Shown: piece after piece, positions 1 through 5,008 of the stretch
How positions within the stretch are numbered: position 1 is the stretch's first letter
Layout of the letters: each line of letters opens with the position of its first letter
Source of the DNA: an uncultured Eubacteriales bacterium
GTDB lineage: Bacteria; Bacillota; Clostridia; Lachnospirales; CAG-274
Length of the DNA stretch: 8,683 nt
Assembly (NCBI GenBank): GCA_902495025.1
Contig: CABUWB010000064.1
Span: 1 to 8,683 of the forward strand
Reading direction: 5' to 3'
Translations under genes and position numbers: made by a program
Notes under the pieces: model-generated
Told to the model about the DNA's origin: nothing
Databases searched by the model: none
The model's input: the letters and a program-made list of their open reading frames with translations, nothing else

Positions 1-178
1 TAGCCTCTGCGTCAGCCTCAGACTCTGTAGTAGCCTCAGCAGACTCGTCAGAAGACTCAGATGTATCCTCAACAGCAACCTCAGTTGTAGCCTCAGTAGT
101 TGTCTCTGTTGTAGCACCGCAACCAGCAAATGCAAAAGCAAGAGTAAGAACTGCAGCACCTAATAATAACTTCTTCAT
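1..178 (-). CDS. Thr/Glu-rich lipoprotein, N-terminal part (cut by window edge)
   Basis: This minus-strand reading frame starts at ATG 178-176 and stays open to the left edge, giving about 59 residues. It begins MKKLLLGAAVLTLAFAFAGC, a type II signal peptide with a short positive n-region, a hydrophobic core and an AFAGC lipobox, so the mature protein should be lipidated on Cys20 and anchored outside the membrane. The rest of the visible part is a low-complexity linker of Thr, Glu, Ser and Ala, as found between the lipid anchor and the first folded domain of exported lipoproteins. An AAGGGGA-like ribosome-binding site precedes the ATG. The functional domain lies outside the window. Because it follows a NusG-II/Gx-transporter pair on the same strand, an FMN-binding (PplA-like) lipoprotein is a reasonable guess, but a solute-binding protein is equally compatible with what is visible. 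Lipoprotein status is quite sure; function is unknown. Confidence 0.85.
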   Translation of the reverse strand, partial: MKKLLLGAAVLTLAFAFAGCGATTETTTEATTEVAVEDTSESSDESAEATTESEADAEA

Positions 179-251
179 GATGAAAATTCCCCTTTTCTTT
201 TAAAATCATAATGTTTTATTTGGAGATTTACATATCATCTCCTAAAGGTTG

Positions 252-283
252 ATTATAAAGCTAAAATATGAACAAAATATGAA
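252..283 (-). promoter_or_regulatory. Candidate promoter of the lipoprotein gene with tandem 11-bp repeats
   Basis: On the minus strand a perfect TATAAT occupies 257-252, about 73 bp upstream of the lipoprotein ATG. No good -35 lies at the usual distance. Instead the region just upstream carries two identical 10-mers (TTCATATTTT on the minus strand; 274-283 and 263-272) separated by one base, an 11-bp period. This would fit an activator-dependent promoter, but AT-rich sequence makes chance matches easy. Between it and the gene lies a 6-bp inverted repeat (GGAGAT at 222-227 with ATCTCC at 237-242) that could form a small leader hairpin. Confidence 0.35.
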
Positions 284-369
284 TAAATTGTAAATTTTGT
301 TAAATCCAAGAATATATTTTGGTTTTTAGTATATTTTTCGTAAAAATTATTTAAAAATTCGACATAAAT

Positions 370-882
370 TTACGTTTTTTCTGCCGATATGCGTTTGAAA
401 GCAGGCATAACAATTTTTAAAACCGAGCCTGTAACAAAGCCCATAACAATACCTGCCATAAGCAGAACGGGCGTATACCACAGCGCATAGGTATTGAGCA
501 TAAGCAGTGTAAGCACCGCAAGCTGACCGAGGTTGTGAAAAATTGCGCCCGAAATACTAAGCATTAAATAAGATATTTTTTTGCCGCCAACCGCCGCAAG
601 CACCGACATAACAAGCACCGATACCAGTCCGCCAGAAAGGCTTAATATACCCGAGGTTGCGCCCCTTGTCATAAACACGAAAGCTGCCTTTAAAACAGCT
701 ATTGTAAAGGCATTTTTGCGCCCCATAAAAAAAAGGGCATACATTGTTGCAATATTGGAAAGCCCCAGCTTAAACCCCGGGGGAAGATATGGCAGCGGCG
801 GCAGCAGTCCCTCCAGAAATGACAGCACAAGTGCCACCGCAAAAAGCATTGCCATATTGGTTATACTTCTAGCCCTGCTCAT
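370..882 (-). CDS. Gx transporter family membrane protein (HepI/Hpre_diP_synt_I family)
   Basis: A very hydrophobic protein of 170 residues with about five membrane-spanning segments. Family hallmarks are PPGFKLGLSNI (residues 34-44), a glycine/serine-rich stretch around SLSGGLVSV (81-89) and HNLGQL (116-121). They place it in the family annotated as Gx transporter, once called heptaprenyl diphosphate synthase component I, which resembles ECF-transporter S components. The substrate is not established; a link to quinones or flavins is proposed from gene neighbourhoods. The start is put at ATG 882 because AAGGAG at 896-891 stands 8 bases before it; the GTG at 891 overlaps that site and is unlikely. 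It lies 43 bp downstream of the NusG-II gene on the same strand, a pairing seen in many Firmicutes, including loci for extracellular electron transfer. The family call is firm; the transport role is inferred. Confidence 0.88.
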   Translation of the reverse strand: MSRARSITNMAMLFAVALVLSFLEGLLPPLPYLPPGFKLGLSNIATMYALFFMGRKNAFTIAVLKAAFVFMTRGATSGILSLSGGLVSVLVMSVLAAVGGKKISYLMLSISGAIFHNLGQLAVLTLLMLNTYALWYTPVLLMAGIVMGFVTGSVLKIVMPAFKRISAEKT

Positions 883-890
883 AAAAATCA

Positions 891-896
891 CTCCTT
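891..896 (-). promoter_or_regulatory. Ribosome-binding site deciding the Gx transporter start
   Basis: AAGGAG on the minus strand lies 8 bases before ATG 882. The alternative GTG start at 891 would sit inside this site, so the ATG start is preferred and the protein is 170 rather than 173 residues. Confidence 0.8.
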
Positions 897-925
897 ATAG
901 CAAAAACTGATTAATCAGCGTTTGT

Positions 926-1294
926 TTAACCTATGGCTGCATCAACACCGTCACTGCCGCCCGTAATACGCAGCGTAAGTCTATTTGGCAAGCATACGGC
1001 GCTCTGTCCCCTTGTGCCTATAAAGCCCGTTTTTATACATATTTTATCGGGACAGTCAGCAGAGGTAAACGCCGCCTTTCCGTCCTTTACTGTAATTTCA
1101 ACATCATATCCCTCGGGTTTGTAGGTACAGTCCTTTGATAAATCCAGCCGCTTTATAACCGTATTATCCGCAACAAGCTCCGCCGTTTTTCCTGCACCGC
1201 TATTTGACATAACAGCCCACAAAAGCAGTGCAGCAGCAGCAATTACAGCAAGCGGCACAATATCACTTAATGCCGCAAAACGTCTTTCTTCCAT
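926..1294 (-). CDS. NusG domain II-containing membrane-anchored protein
   Basis: A 122-residue protein with a short cytoplasmic N-terminus, one membrane segment (about residues 11-29) and an extracytoplasmic domain. The domain carries the NusG domain II signature: Asp-Cys-Pro-Asp-Lys-x-Cys at 80-86, then KTGFI and a second block QSAVCLPNRL at 97-106. Despite the name this is not the transcription factor NusG; only its accessory beta domain is shared, and here it is exported. The three cysteines (81, 86, 101) are family-typical; cofactor binding or disulfide formation is possible but unproven. It starts 3 bp after the DUF1836 stop codon, with AAGGAG at 1312-1307 inside that gene's end, suggesting translational coupling, and is followed by the Gx transporter. 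The two together match the eetA/eetB-type pair as I recall it from Listeria; I give no symbol since that equivalence cannot be tested here. Confidence 0.85.
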   Translation of the reverse strand: MEERRFAALSDIVPLAVIAAAALLLWAVMSNSGAGKTAELVADNTVIKRLDLSKDCTYKPEGYDVEITVKDGKAAFTSADCPDKICIKTGFIGTRGQSAVCLPNRLTLRITGGSDGVDAAIG

Positions 1295-1297
1295 ATA

Positions 1298-1843
1298 TTA
1301 TTGCTGCTCCTTAAAATATTTGTCGATAAGCTTTTCGGCAAGCTGCTTACGGCAGTTAGCCTCCAGAATAAGCATAAGCACTGCCATAACCGCAGTTTCA
1401 AGCTCCGTTTCGGTATTAGCCTCAATACGGTCAATGCTTGTTTTAAGGCTTTCGGCAGCAATTTCCTTTTCCATCTCCTGCAGCCTTACAAAGCCGTCAT
1501 ACGCCTCAAGGGTACGCTCCTGCGGCACAGCCTTTAACAGCGAGGCTATATCGGCAATGGAAAGCGTGGTCTTAAGGTGATAAATCATAATAAGCCTTAA
1601 AATATGCTCCCTTGAATATTTCTTTTTAACAGGCGGCGCAACAAGCCCCTCCTTGGTATAATTGTTAATCATTGTTTTTGTAAGGAGCTTATCGTCCTCA
1701 TTGCGGCGGTACACACCCAGCCTGTCCTCAACAAAGGTGGTTACCTGGTCCATATAAAGGTCAATGTCGGGAATTTGCGATATATTAATTACCTTAAAAT
1801 TTATCAGCTCTTCAAGAACAGCCTTAATTTCTTCCTTATCCAT
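1298..1843 (-). CDS. DUF1836 domain-containing protein, possible MerR-like regulator
   Basis: A soluble 181-residue protein of the DUF1836 family. The stretch ISQIPDIDLYMDQVTTF (21-37) followed by TKTMINNYTKEGLVAPPVKKKY (residues 55-76) is characteristic. The segment from residue 55 to about 103 resembles a MerR-type helix-turn-helix, in which a helix is followed by Tyr-x-Lys-x-Gly-Leu and a second helix after PPVKKKYSREHI. A DNA-binding regulator is therefore plausible, though the family has no established function. The C-terminal half is helical and Glu-rich. The start is supported by GGAGG seven bases upstream. It is the first gene of the likely three-gene operon, so it may regulate the NusG-II/Gx pair or itself. 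Its promoter region is shared, divergently, with the flavin oxidoreductase gene. The family call is firm; the regulatory role is inferred. Confidence 0.85.
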   Translation of the reverse strand: MDKEEIKAVLEELINFKVINISQIPDIDLYMDQVTTFVEDRLGVYRRNEDDKLLTKTMINNYTKEGLVAPPVKKKYSREHILRLIMIYHLKTTLSIADIASLLKAVPQERTLEAYDGFVRLQEMEKEIAAESLKTSIDRIEANTETELETAVMAVLMLILEANCRKQLAEKLIDKYFKEQQ

Positions 1844-1891
1844 AACAAAACCTCCGTAGCTATGGTCTGTATGTTAATCATTACAGTTTTG

Positions 1892-1900
1892 ATTATAGCA
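1892..1900 (-). promoter_or_regulatory. Extended -10 promoter for the DUF1836-NusG-II-Gx operon
   Basis: The minus strand reads TGCTATAAT from 1900 to 1892: a perfect -10 hexamer with the TGn extension. The -35 position at 17 bp is poor (TTTCAT at 1920-1915), as is usual for extended -10 promoters. Transcription would begin near 1885, giving a leader of about 42 bases before ATG 1843. An AT palindrome (TATTAAA-T-TTTAATA, 1927-1941) lies just upstream and could be an UP-type element or chance. Confidence 0.6.
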
Positions 1901-1958
1901 CACAAAACCACAAAATGAAATATAAATATTAAATTTTAATAAAATTTTCAACAAGACC

Positions 1959-1987
1959 TTGTATTTTATATTATAGTGTGGTAATAT
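1959..1987 (+). promoter_or_regulatory. Candidate promoter of the flavin oxidoreductase gene
   Basis: TTGTAT at 1959-1964 and TAATAT at 1982-1987 are 17 bp apart, and TGG immediately precedes the -10, making it an extended -10. The predicted start near 1994 falls at the edge of the palindrome at 1997-2022. Both hexamers are imperfect, so this is a moderate call; the leader would be about 100 bases. Confidence 0.45.
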
Positions 1988-1996
1988 AAGGTTGTC

Positions 1997-2022
1997 GCAA
2001 GTAGTTTTTAAAACTACGTTGC
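1997..2022 (+). repeat. Strong palindrome at the predicted transcription start (operator or leader hairpin)
   Basis: GTAGTTTT-T-AAAACTAC (2001-2017) is a perfect inverted repeat with 8-bp arms. It extends through GCAA (1997-2000) and TTGC (2019-2022), with one unpaired G at 2018, to twelve base pairs. It lies just downstream of the predicted -10. The position is typical of a repressor operator; as RNA it would be a 5' hairpin. No run of Ts follows, so it is not a terminator. Confidence 0.6.
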
Positions 2023-2095
2023 ACAGTTTTTGTCAAATATAACGATTTTATACGGAATTTGTTATCCACTTTAATATATTTATGGGAGAATTATT

Positions 2096-3145
2096 ATGAA
2101 AGAACTGGTTATAGGAAATCTCACAGCTAAAGTACCTGTTGTACAGGGCGGTATGGGTGTTGGCATAAGCATGCACCGCCTTGCAGCCGCAGTTGCAAGA
2201 GAGGGCGGCATTGGCGTTATATCCGCCGCACAGCCCGGCTTCAGGGAGGACGACTTTGCACAGAACGTGCGTGAGGCTAATATGCGTGCGCTTGCAAGGG
2301 AAATAAAGCTTGCCAAGGAGCAGGCAGAGGGCGGCATAATCGGCGTAAATATCATGGTGGCAATGAAGGGCTATGAGGACTTTGTACGCTGTGCAATTGA
2401 CGCAGGTGCGGATATTATAATATCAGGTGCGGGTCTGCCTATGGATTTGCCTAAAATAGCACAGGGCAGCAGCACAAAGCTTGCTCCCATAGTATCAAGC
2501 GCAAAGGCTGCAAAGGTTATACTTTCACGCTGGGCAAAGCAGGAGGACATTACCGCCGATATGGTTGTTATTGAGGGACCAAAGGCAGGCGGTCATTTAG
2601 GCTTTAAGGCTGATGAAATTGCAGGCTATACCGACGAAATGATGGACGAGGAAATTAAAAAAATACTTGCGGTAGTTGCTGAATATGAGCAGCGTTACAG
2701 CAAGAAGATACCTGTTATTTTCGGCGGCGGCGTTTACACAAGAGAGGATATTGACCATTTCCTTTCGCTCGGTCTTTCTGGTGTACAGATGGCTACACGC
2801 TTTGTTGCAACAGAGGAATGTGATGCGGATATCAACTTTAAAATGGCTTATGTAAATGCTAAAAAAGAGGATATACAGATTGTAAAAAGTCCTGTTGGTA
2901 TGCCCGGCAGAGCTATAAGAAACAGCTTTATAAAGCATACCGAAACCGACAGGGCTGATATTGACCGCTGCTACGGTTGCCTTGCAAGGTGCAACCCCAA
3001 GGAGATACCTTACTGTATATCACAGGCACTTTTTAATGCAGCTAACGGCGATACCGAAAACGCACTGCTTTTCTGCGGTGAAAATGCTTACAGGGTTGAT
3101 AAAATCACTACCGTTAAGGAAATATTTGACGAACTGACAAAATAA
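2096..3145 (+). CDS. NPD/FabK-like flavin oxidoreductase (nitronate monooxygenase family)
   Basis: A 349-residue TIM-barrel FMN enzyme of the 2-nitropropane dioxygenase/nitronate monooxygenase family, related to enoyl-ACP reductase II (FabK). Visible motifs are VVQGGMGVGIS near the N-terminus (15-25), EGPKAGGHLGF (160-170) with His167 at the position of the conserved catalytic or substrate-binding His, and the phosphate-binding end of the barrel: IPVIFGGGV (205-213) and GVQMATRF (229-236). A C-terminal cluster Cys292-x2-Cys295-x3-Cys299-x7-Cys307 is not part of the FabK core and may bind a metal or iron-sulfur centre. GGGAG upstream supports the start. It stands alone, not in a fatty-acid gene cluster, and is longer than typical FabK (about 320 residues), so fabK is not assigned. 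The substrate is unknown: nitronate detoxification, enone reduction or another flavin reaction. The family call is firm. Confidence 0.9.
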   Translation: MKELVIGNLTAKVPVVQGGMGVGISMHRLAAAVAREGGIGVISAAQPGFREDDFAQNVREANMRALAREIKLAKEQAEGGIIGVNIMVAMKGYEDFVRCAIDAGADIIISGAGLPMDLPKIAQGSSTKLAPIVSSAKAAKVILSRWAKQEDITADMVVIEGPKAGGHLGFKADEIAGYTDEMMDEEIKKILAVVAEYEQRYSKKIPVIFGGGVYTREDIDHFLSLGLSGVQMATRFVATEECDADINFKMAYVNAKKEDIQIVKSPVGMPGRAIRNSFIKHTETDRADIDRCYGCLARCNPKEIPYCISQALFNAANGDTENALLFCGENAYRVDKITTVKEIFDELTK

Positions 3146-3160
3146 AATAAAGTAAAATTA

Positions 3161-3200
3161 AGGGCTGCCGCAAATTTAATGCGGCAGCCCTGTTTGTTTA
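3161..3200 (+). terminator. Intrinsic terminator after the flavin oxidoreductase gene (probably bidirectional)
   Basis: AGGGCTGCCGC (3161-3171) pairs perfectly with GCGGCAGCCCT (3181-3191) across a 9-base loop, followed by a T-rich tail (GTTTGTTT). On the other strand the tail is T-rich as well, so it can also end the convergent transcript arriving from the gene at 3211-3570. Confidence 0.93.
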
Positions 3201-3210
3201 TTAATGTAAA

Positions 3211-3570
3211 TTAAATCTGCTTTATTTGTTTTTTTACTGTTAAATTTACTAATGGTTTACCATCACTATCATAAATATTATCTATATGTTCATGATAATC
3301 TTCATCCTTAGTATTAAAGGTAGCCATATTAACTAAAAATTTCCCAAATTCCTTTAACGCCCTATTCGTCCCAGAAATTTCAATTGATATTAATCCATTT
3401 TTTATAAACTCATCATTTCCTGTATCAAAATCATAATCATCATAAACATCAATAGTCAACTCATTAATAAATTTAGGACATACAACACCTCCCATATATA
3501 TCCCATTTTCTTTGTCTACTTTACTTGGATAATATTGTAGCTTCATAGTTATTTCTTTTGTTTTTCTCAT
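3211..3570 (-). CDS. Hypothetical small acidic protein, faintly Imm32-like
   Basis: A soluble 119-residue protein with no signal peptide or membrane segment. The central part (residues 60-83, ISIEISGTNRALKEFGKFLVNMA) followed by HEHI (93-96) and a final strand VNLTV resembles the layout of Imm32-type immunity proteins: a strand with a Gly, an amphipathic helix, then a His-containing strand. I recognise this only as a pattern. The N-terminal segment LQYYPSK also suits such a fold. Two starts are possible: Met1 at 3570, with AGAGG about ten bases upstream, and Met9 at 3546, which has a weaker site. The gene is AT-richer than the flanking conserved genes, faces the terminator at 3161-3200 and lies downstream of the small lipoprotein gene, with a REP-like repeat between them. 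No toxin gene is in the window. It is probably real; its function is unknown. Confidence 0.65.
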   Translation of the reverse strand: MRKTKEITMKLQYYPSKVDKENGIYMGGVVCPKFINELTIDVYDDYDFDTGNDEFIKNGLISIEISGTNRALKEFGKFLVNMATFNTKDEDYHEHIDNIYDSDGKPLVNLTVKKQIKQI

Positions 3571-3644
3571 AAATATTAGCCTCTATTTCACGATAGTTTT
3601 CCAAACATTTTAAGCCCTTTTTGATAGCATTTATTATTTCATTA

Positions 3645-3662
3645 TTTAGCAGGGGACTGTCC
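3645..3662. repeat. REP-like palindromic repeat, copy 1
   Basis: TTTAGCAGGGGACTGTCC shares 17 of 18 bases with the copy at 4048-4065. It lies in the gap between the genes at 3211-3570 and 3692-4009 and is probably a truncated REP-type element, because the right arm breaks off after GTCC. Confidence 0.6.
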
Positions 3663-3691
3663 GAGACCAGTGAAAAAGCCCCCCACATTAT

Positions 3692-4009
3692 TTAATCAAT
3701 AAAGCTATGTTTTGGAATCCTAATATATTCACCTTTCTCGTTCTTCTTTGACATATCAACTGCCACTTCAAATCTTCTTTTTTTATTAATTAGGAAGACC
3801 ATTTTGTATTCATCTGTTTGGGGAATATATTCAGATGACTCCATAACTATATTATTACTATAAGTCTGCGATTTTGCAATTCTAATAGCAATTTTTTCAG
3901 CTTGTTGATATTCTTCTGAAGTATGTGGATCACTTGAACATCCCACTAGTATGGAACAATATATACATAAAAAAATACACTTTGAGACCATTCTTTTAAC
4001 ACATTTCAT
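3692..4009 (-). CDS. Small hypothetical lipoprotein
   Basis: A 105-residue protein with a type II signal peptide: a positive start (Lys2, Lys5, Arg6, Lys10), a hydrophobic core and the lipobox Leu21-Val-Gly-Cys24 followed by Ser-Ser. The mature protein would be about 82 residues, lipid-anchored outside the membrane. The mature part looks like a short alpha/beta domain: a helix around EEYQQAEKIAIRIAKS, then strands ending in FEVAVDM and a basic tail. I do not recognise a family. The ATG at 4009 has GGAGG seven bases upstream, a well-formed site that argues for a real gene. REP-like repeats flank it on both sides and its composition is AT-rich, which points to an accessory cassette. Whether it works with the neighbouring small genes, for instance as an envelope immunity protein, cannot be told from sequence. 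Confidence 0.75.
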   Translation of the reverse strand: MKCVKRMVSKCIFLCIYCSILVGCSSDPHTSEEYQQAEKIAIRIAKSQTYSNNIVMESSEYIPQTDEYKMVFLINKKRRFEVAVDMSKKNEKGEYIRIPKHSFID

Positions 4010-4040
4010 AATATGACCTCCATTTTAATAAAAATTTATC

Positions 4041-4140
4041 TGCTATATTTAGCAGGGGACAGTCCCCTGTAAAAACGTGATTTTTTTAACCAAATCAATT
4101 TATATTAACTCTGATAAATATAGCATGGAACTGTCCCCCG
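4041..4140. repeat. REP/BIME-like element: inverted pair of palindromic repeats (copies 2 and 3)
   Basis: CAGGGGACAGTCCCCTG at 4053-4069 is a perfect palindrome with 8-bp arms. A second, degenerate version lies at 4125-4141 (on the minus strand it includes GGGGGACAGTTCC). The flanking 15-mers TGCTATATTTAGCAG (4041-4055) and CTGATAAATATAGCA (4111-4125) are inverted copies with 14 of 15 matches. This organisation resembles REP doublets mobilised by REP-associated tyrosine transposases, but no transposase gene is present here. Confidence 0.65.
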
Positions 4141-4156
4141 TTAAATTATTTATATA
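4126..4156 (+). promoter_or_regulatory. Weak candidate promoter for the structured RNA
   Basis: TATATA at 4151-4156 could serve as -10, with TGGAAC (4126-4131) as a poor -35 at 19 bp. It would start transcription near 4163, right at the base of the first hairpin. The match is weak and the -35 overlaps REP copy 3. Confidence 0.25.
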
Positions 4157-4159
4157 AGT

Positions 4160-4336
4160 CTCCTTTACCCCGTTTCCTCTTGTATCGTAGGCGTATAAGG
4201 GAAAGGTAAAGATATAAGGCGAAAGGCTTGTACCACTGCCTTATATCTAAGCAAATCAAGTTCTCTCCATTTTGTACCGCTGTCAACAGGCTATAACCTT
4301 GTGTGTAACAATCTTCCCCAAGGCTGTTGTTTTTTT
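4160..4336 (+). ncRNA. Candidate structured non-coding RNA, unrecognised family
   Basis: This plus-strand stretch folds by eye into an orderly chain. Hairpin A (4164-4210) has outer stem TTTACC/GGTAAA, then TTTCC/GGAAA and CTTGTA/TATAAG (one G-U pair), with a one-sided CCG bulge, a single bulged T and a 9-base loop. Hairpin B (4211-4247) directly abuts it: GATATAAGGC pairs perfectly with GCCTTATATC around a 17-base loop. After a linker of about 36 bases, hairpin C (4284-4329) pairs CAACAG with CTGTTG and CCTTG with CAAGG, and seven Ts follow, an intrinsic terminator. The result is a discrete RNA of about 175 bases. The 11-mer TTGTACC[A/G]CTG occurs twice, in loop B and in the linker. I do not recognise 6S, tmRNA, SRP or RNase P RNA signatures. 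No plus-strand gene follows within the next 3 kb, so a cis-acting leader is unlikely; a trans-acting or mobile-element RNA is more probable. Confidence 0.5.
4284..4336 (+). terminator. Intrinsic terminator ending the structured RNA
   Basis: CAACAG (4284-4289) pairs with CTGTTG (4324-4329); inside it CCTTG (4297-4301) pairs with CAAGG (4319-4323), leaving a 7-base one-sided bulge and a 17-base loop. Seven consecutive Ts (4330-4336) follow at once. The T run on this strand only fixes the direction as plus. Confidence 0.65.
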
Positions 4337-4511
4337 ACTAAAGTCTGCTTGCTTTTACGTCGACACGTATTTGCATTAACACAGAATTATTGTGTTAAAA
4401 GATAAATTTTGTTTAACAAAGTAACTAATCTTCACCTAAACTCACCTTGAACATCAAGACAATAGAACCCGCCCTCTGTCTTCAGCATCACCACACAAAG
4501 CTATACCCTTT
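4337..4511. other. Gene-free AT-rich stretch with small hairpins
   Basis: No convincing gene is seen between the structured RNA and the next gene. The stretch contains a perfect 8-bp hairpin, TTAACACA (4376-4383) with TGTGTTAA (4391-4398), and a short perfect inverted repeat TTTGTT-T-AACAAA (4408-4420). A GC-richer patch (about 4465-4500) contrasts with the surroundings and is the kind of patch expected from decayed coding or repeat sequence. No T run follows either hairpin on either strand. Confidence 0.4.
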
Positions 4512-4967
4512 CTACTTTTTCTCATCAATCACATAATTATCTTCATAATTGTTTTTTAAATCAAATTTTAATTTATTGTTTTTATTAATTAAATAAATAA
4601 ACACTTGATTATTATAATAATTTTTACTTAAATATGCTCTTCCTGCATTATTTAATGGCAGAAAAGGAAAAATATCTGATTTAATATATACCAGTTTATT
4701 AATTTCTCTGCCCTGCGATAAAACAACATTATATTTATCAAAATCTACATCTGATAAATTTATGCACGAGTAATCAAAATCTGGAGGATAAATGCTATTG
4801 CAATTACTATTTTCATACGAAATAACCCACCACCATGGTTTTACCTCTGTATCTCCATAAAAATCACATTCTATAGTTTCATAATACTTCAATTTAACTT
4901 TTTTTTCATTAAATAAACAATAAAAAATAACAATTATGATAAGAAAAAATAAAATATACTTTTTCAT
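4512..4967 (-). CDS. Hypothetical membrane-anchored or secreted protein
   Basis: A 151-residue protein starting MKKYILFFLIIIVIFYCLFN: one hydrophobic segment (about residues 4-19) acting as a signal anchor or uncleaved signal peptide, with no lipobox. The exported part is rich in Asn, Tyr, Asp and Lys. It has a PWWWVISYEN patch (44-53) and three cysteines (34, 56, 68) that could form a disulfide; I recognise no family. The start is supported by GGAGG seven bases before ATG 4967. It follows luxS after 41 bp on the same strand with no visible terminator between, so it may be the last gene of the ftsH-luxS transcript. Yet its composition is much AT-richer than those two genes, which suggests later insertion downstream of them. 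Probably real; function unknown. Confidence 0.7.
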   Translation of the reverse strand: MKKYILFFLIIIVIFYCLFNEKKVKLKYYETIECDFYGDTEVKPWWWVISYENSNCNSIYPPDFDYSCINLSDVDFDKYNVVLSQGREINKLVYIKSDIFPFLPLNNAGRAYLSKNYYNNQVFIYLINKNNKLKFDLKNNYEDNYVIDEKK

Positions 4968-5008
4968 GCAGTTTCCTCCGTCTGTTCAAACACAACTGTC
5001 ATATTTTC

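Noticed and set aside
179..369. Intrinsic terminator between the Gx transporter and the lipoprotein gene
   Set aside because: Only a 4-bp stem (CCAA/TTGG) is visible; too weak to call.
370..891. GTG start at 891 for the Gx transporter gene
   Set aside because: It overlaps the AAGGAG ribosome-binding site; ATG 882 is ideally spaced.
2597..2938. Minus-strand open frame inside the flavin oxidoreductase gene
   Set aside because: It is opposite a clearly conserved enzyme and has no recognisable protein features; a shadow.
2096..3145. Assignment as fabK (enoyl-ACP reductase II)
   Set aside because: It is longer than usual, has an extra Cys cluster and no fatty-acid synthesis genes nearby; only the broader family is supported.
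4149..4334. Minus-strand open frame of 62 codons across the structured RNA
   Set aside because: It has no ATG, no ribosome-binding site and is accounted for by the hairpins; the stems and plus-strand T run argue for RNA instead. It is recorded as the main competing explanation.
4272..4336. T-box leader (GTACCGC followed by a terminator)
   Set aside because: The full T-box sequence is not matched, no specifier hairpin is clear, and no plus-strand gene follows.
4376..4398. 8-bp hairpin as a terminator
   Set aside because: No T run follows on either strand.
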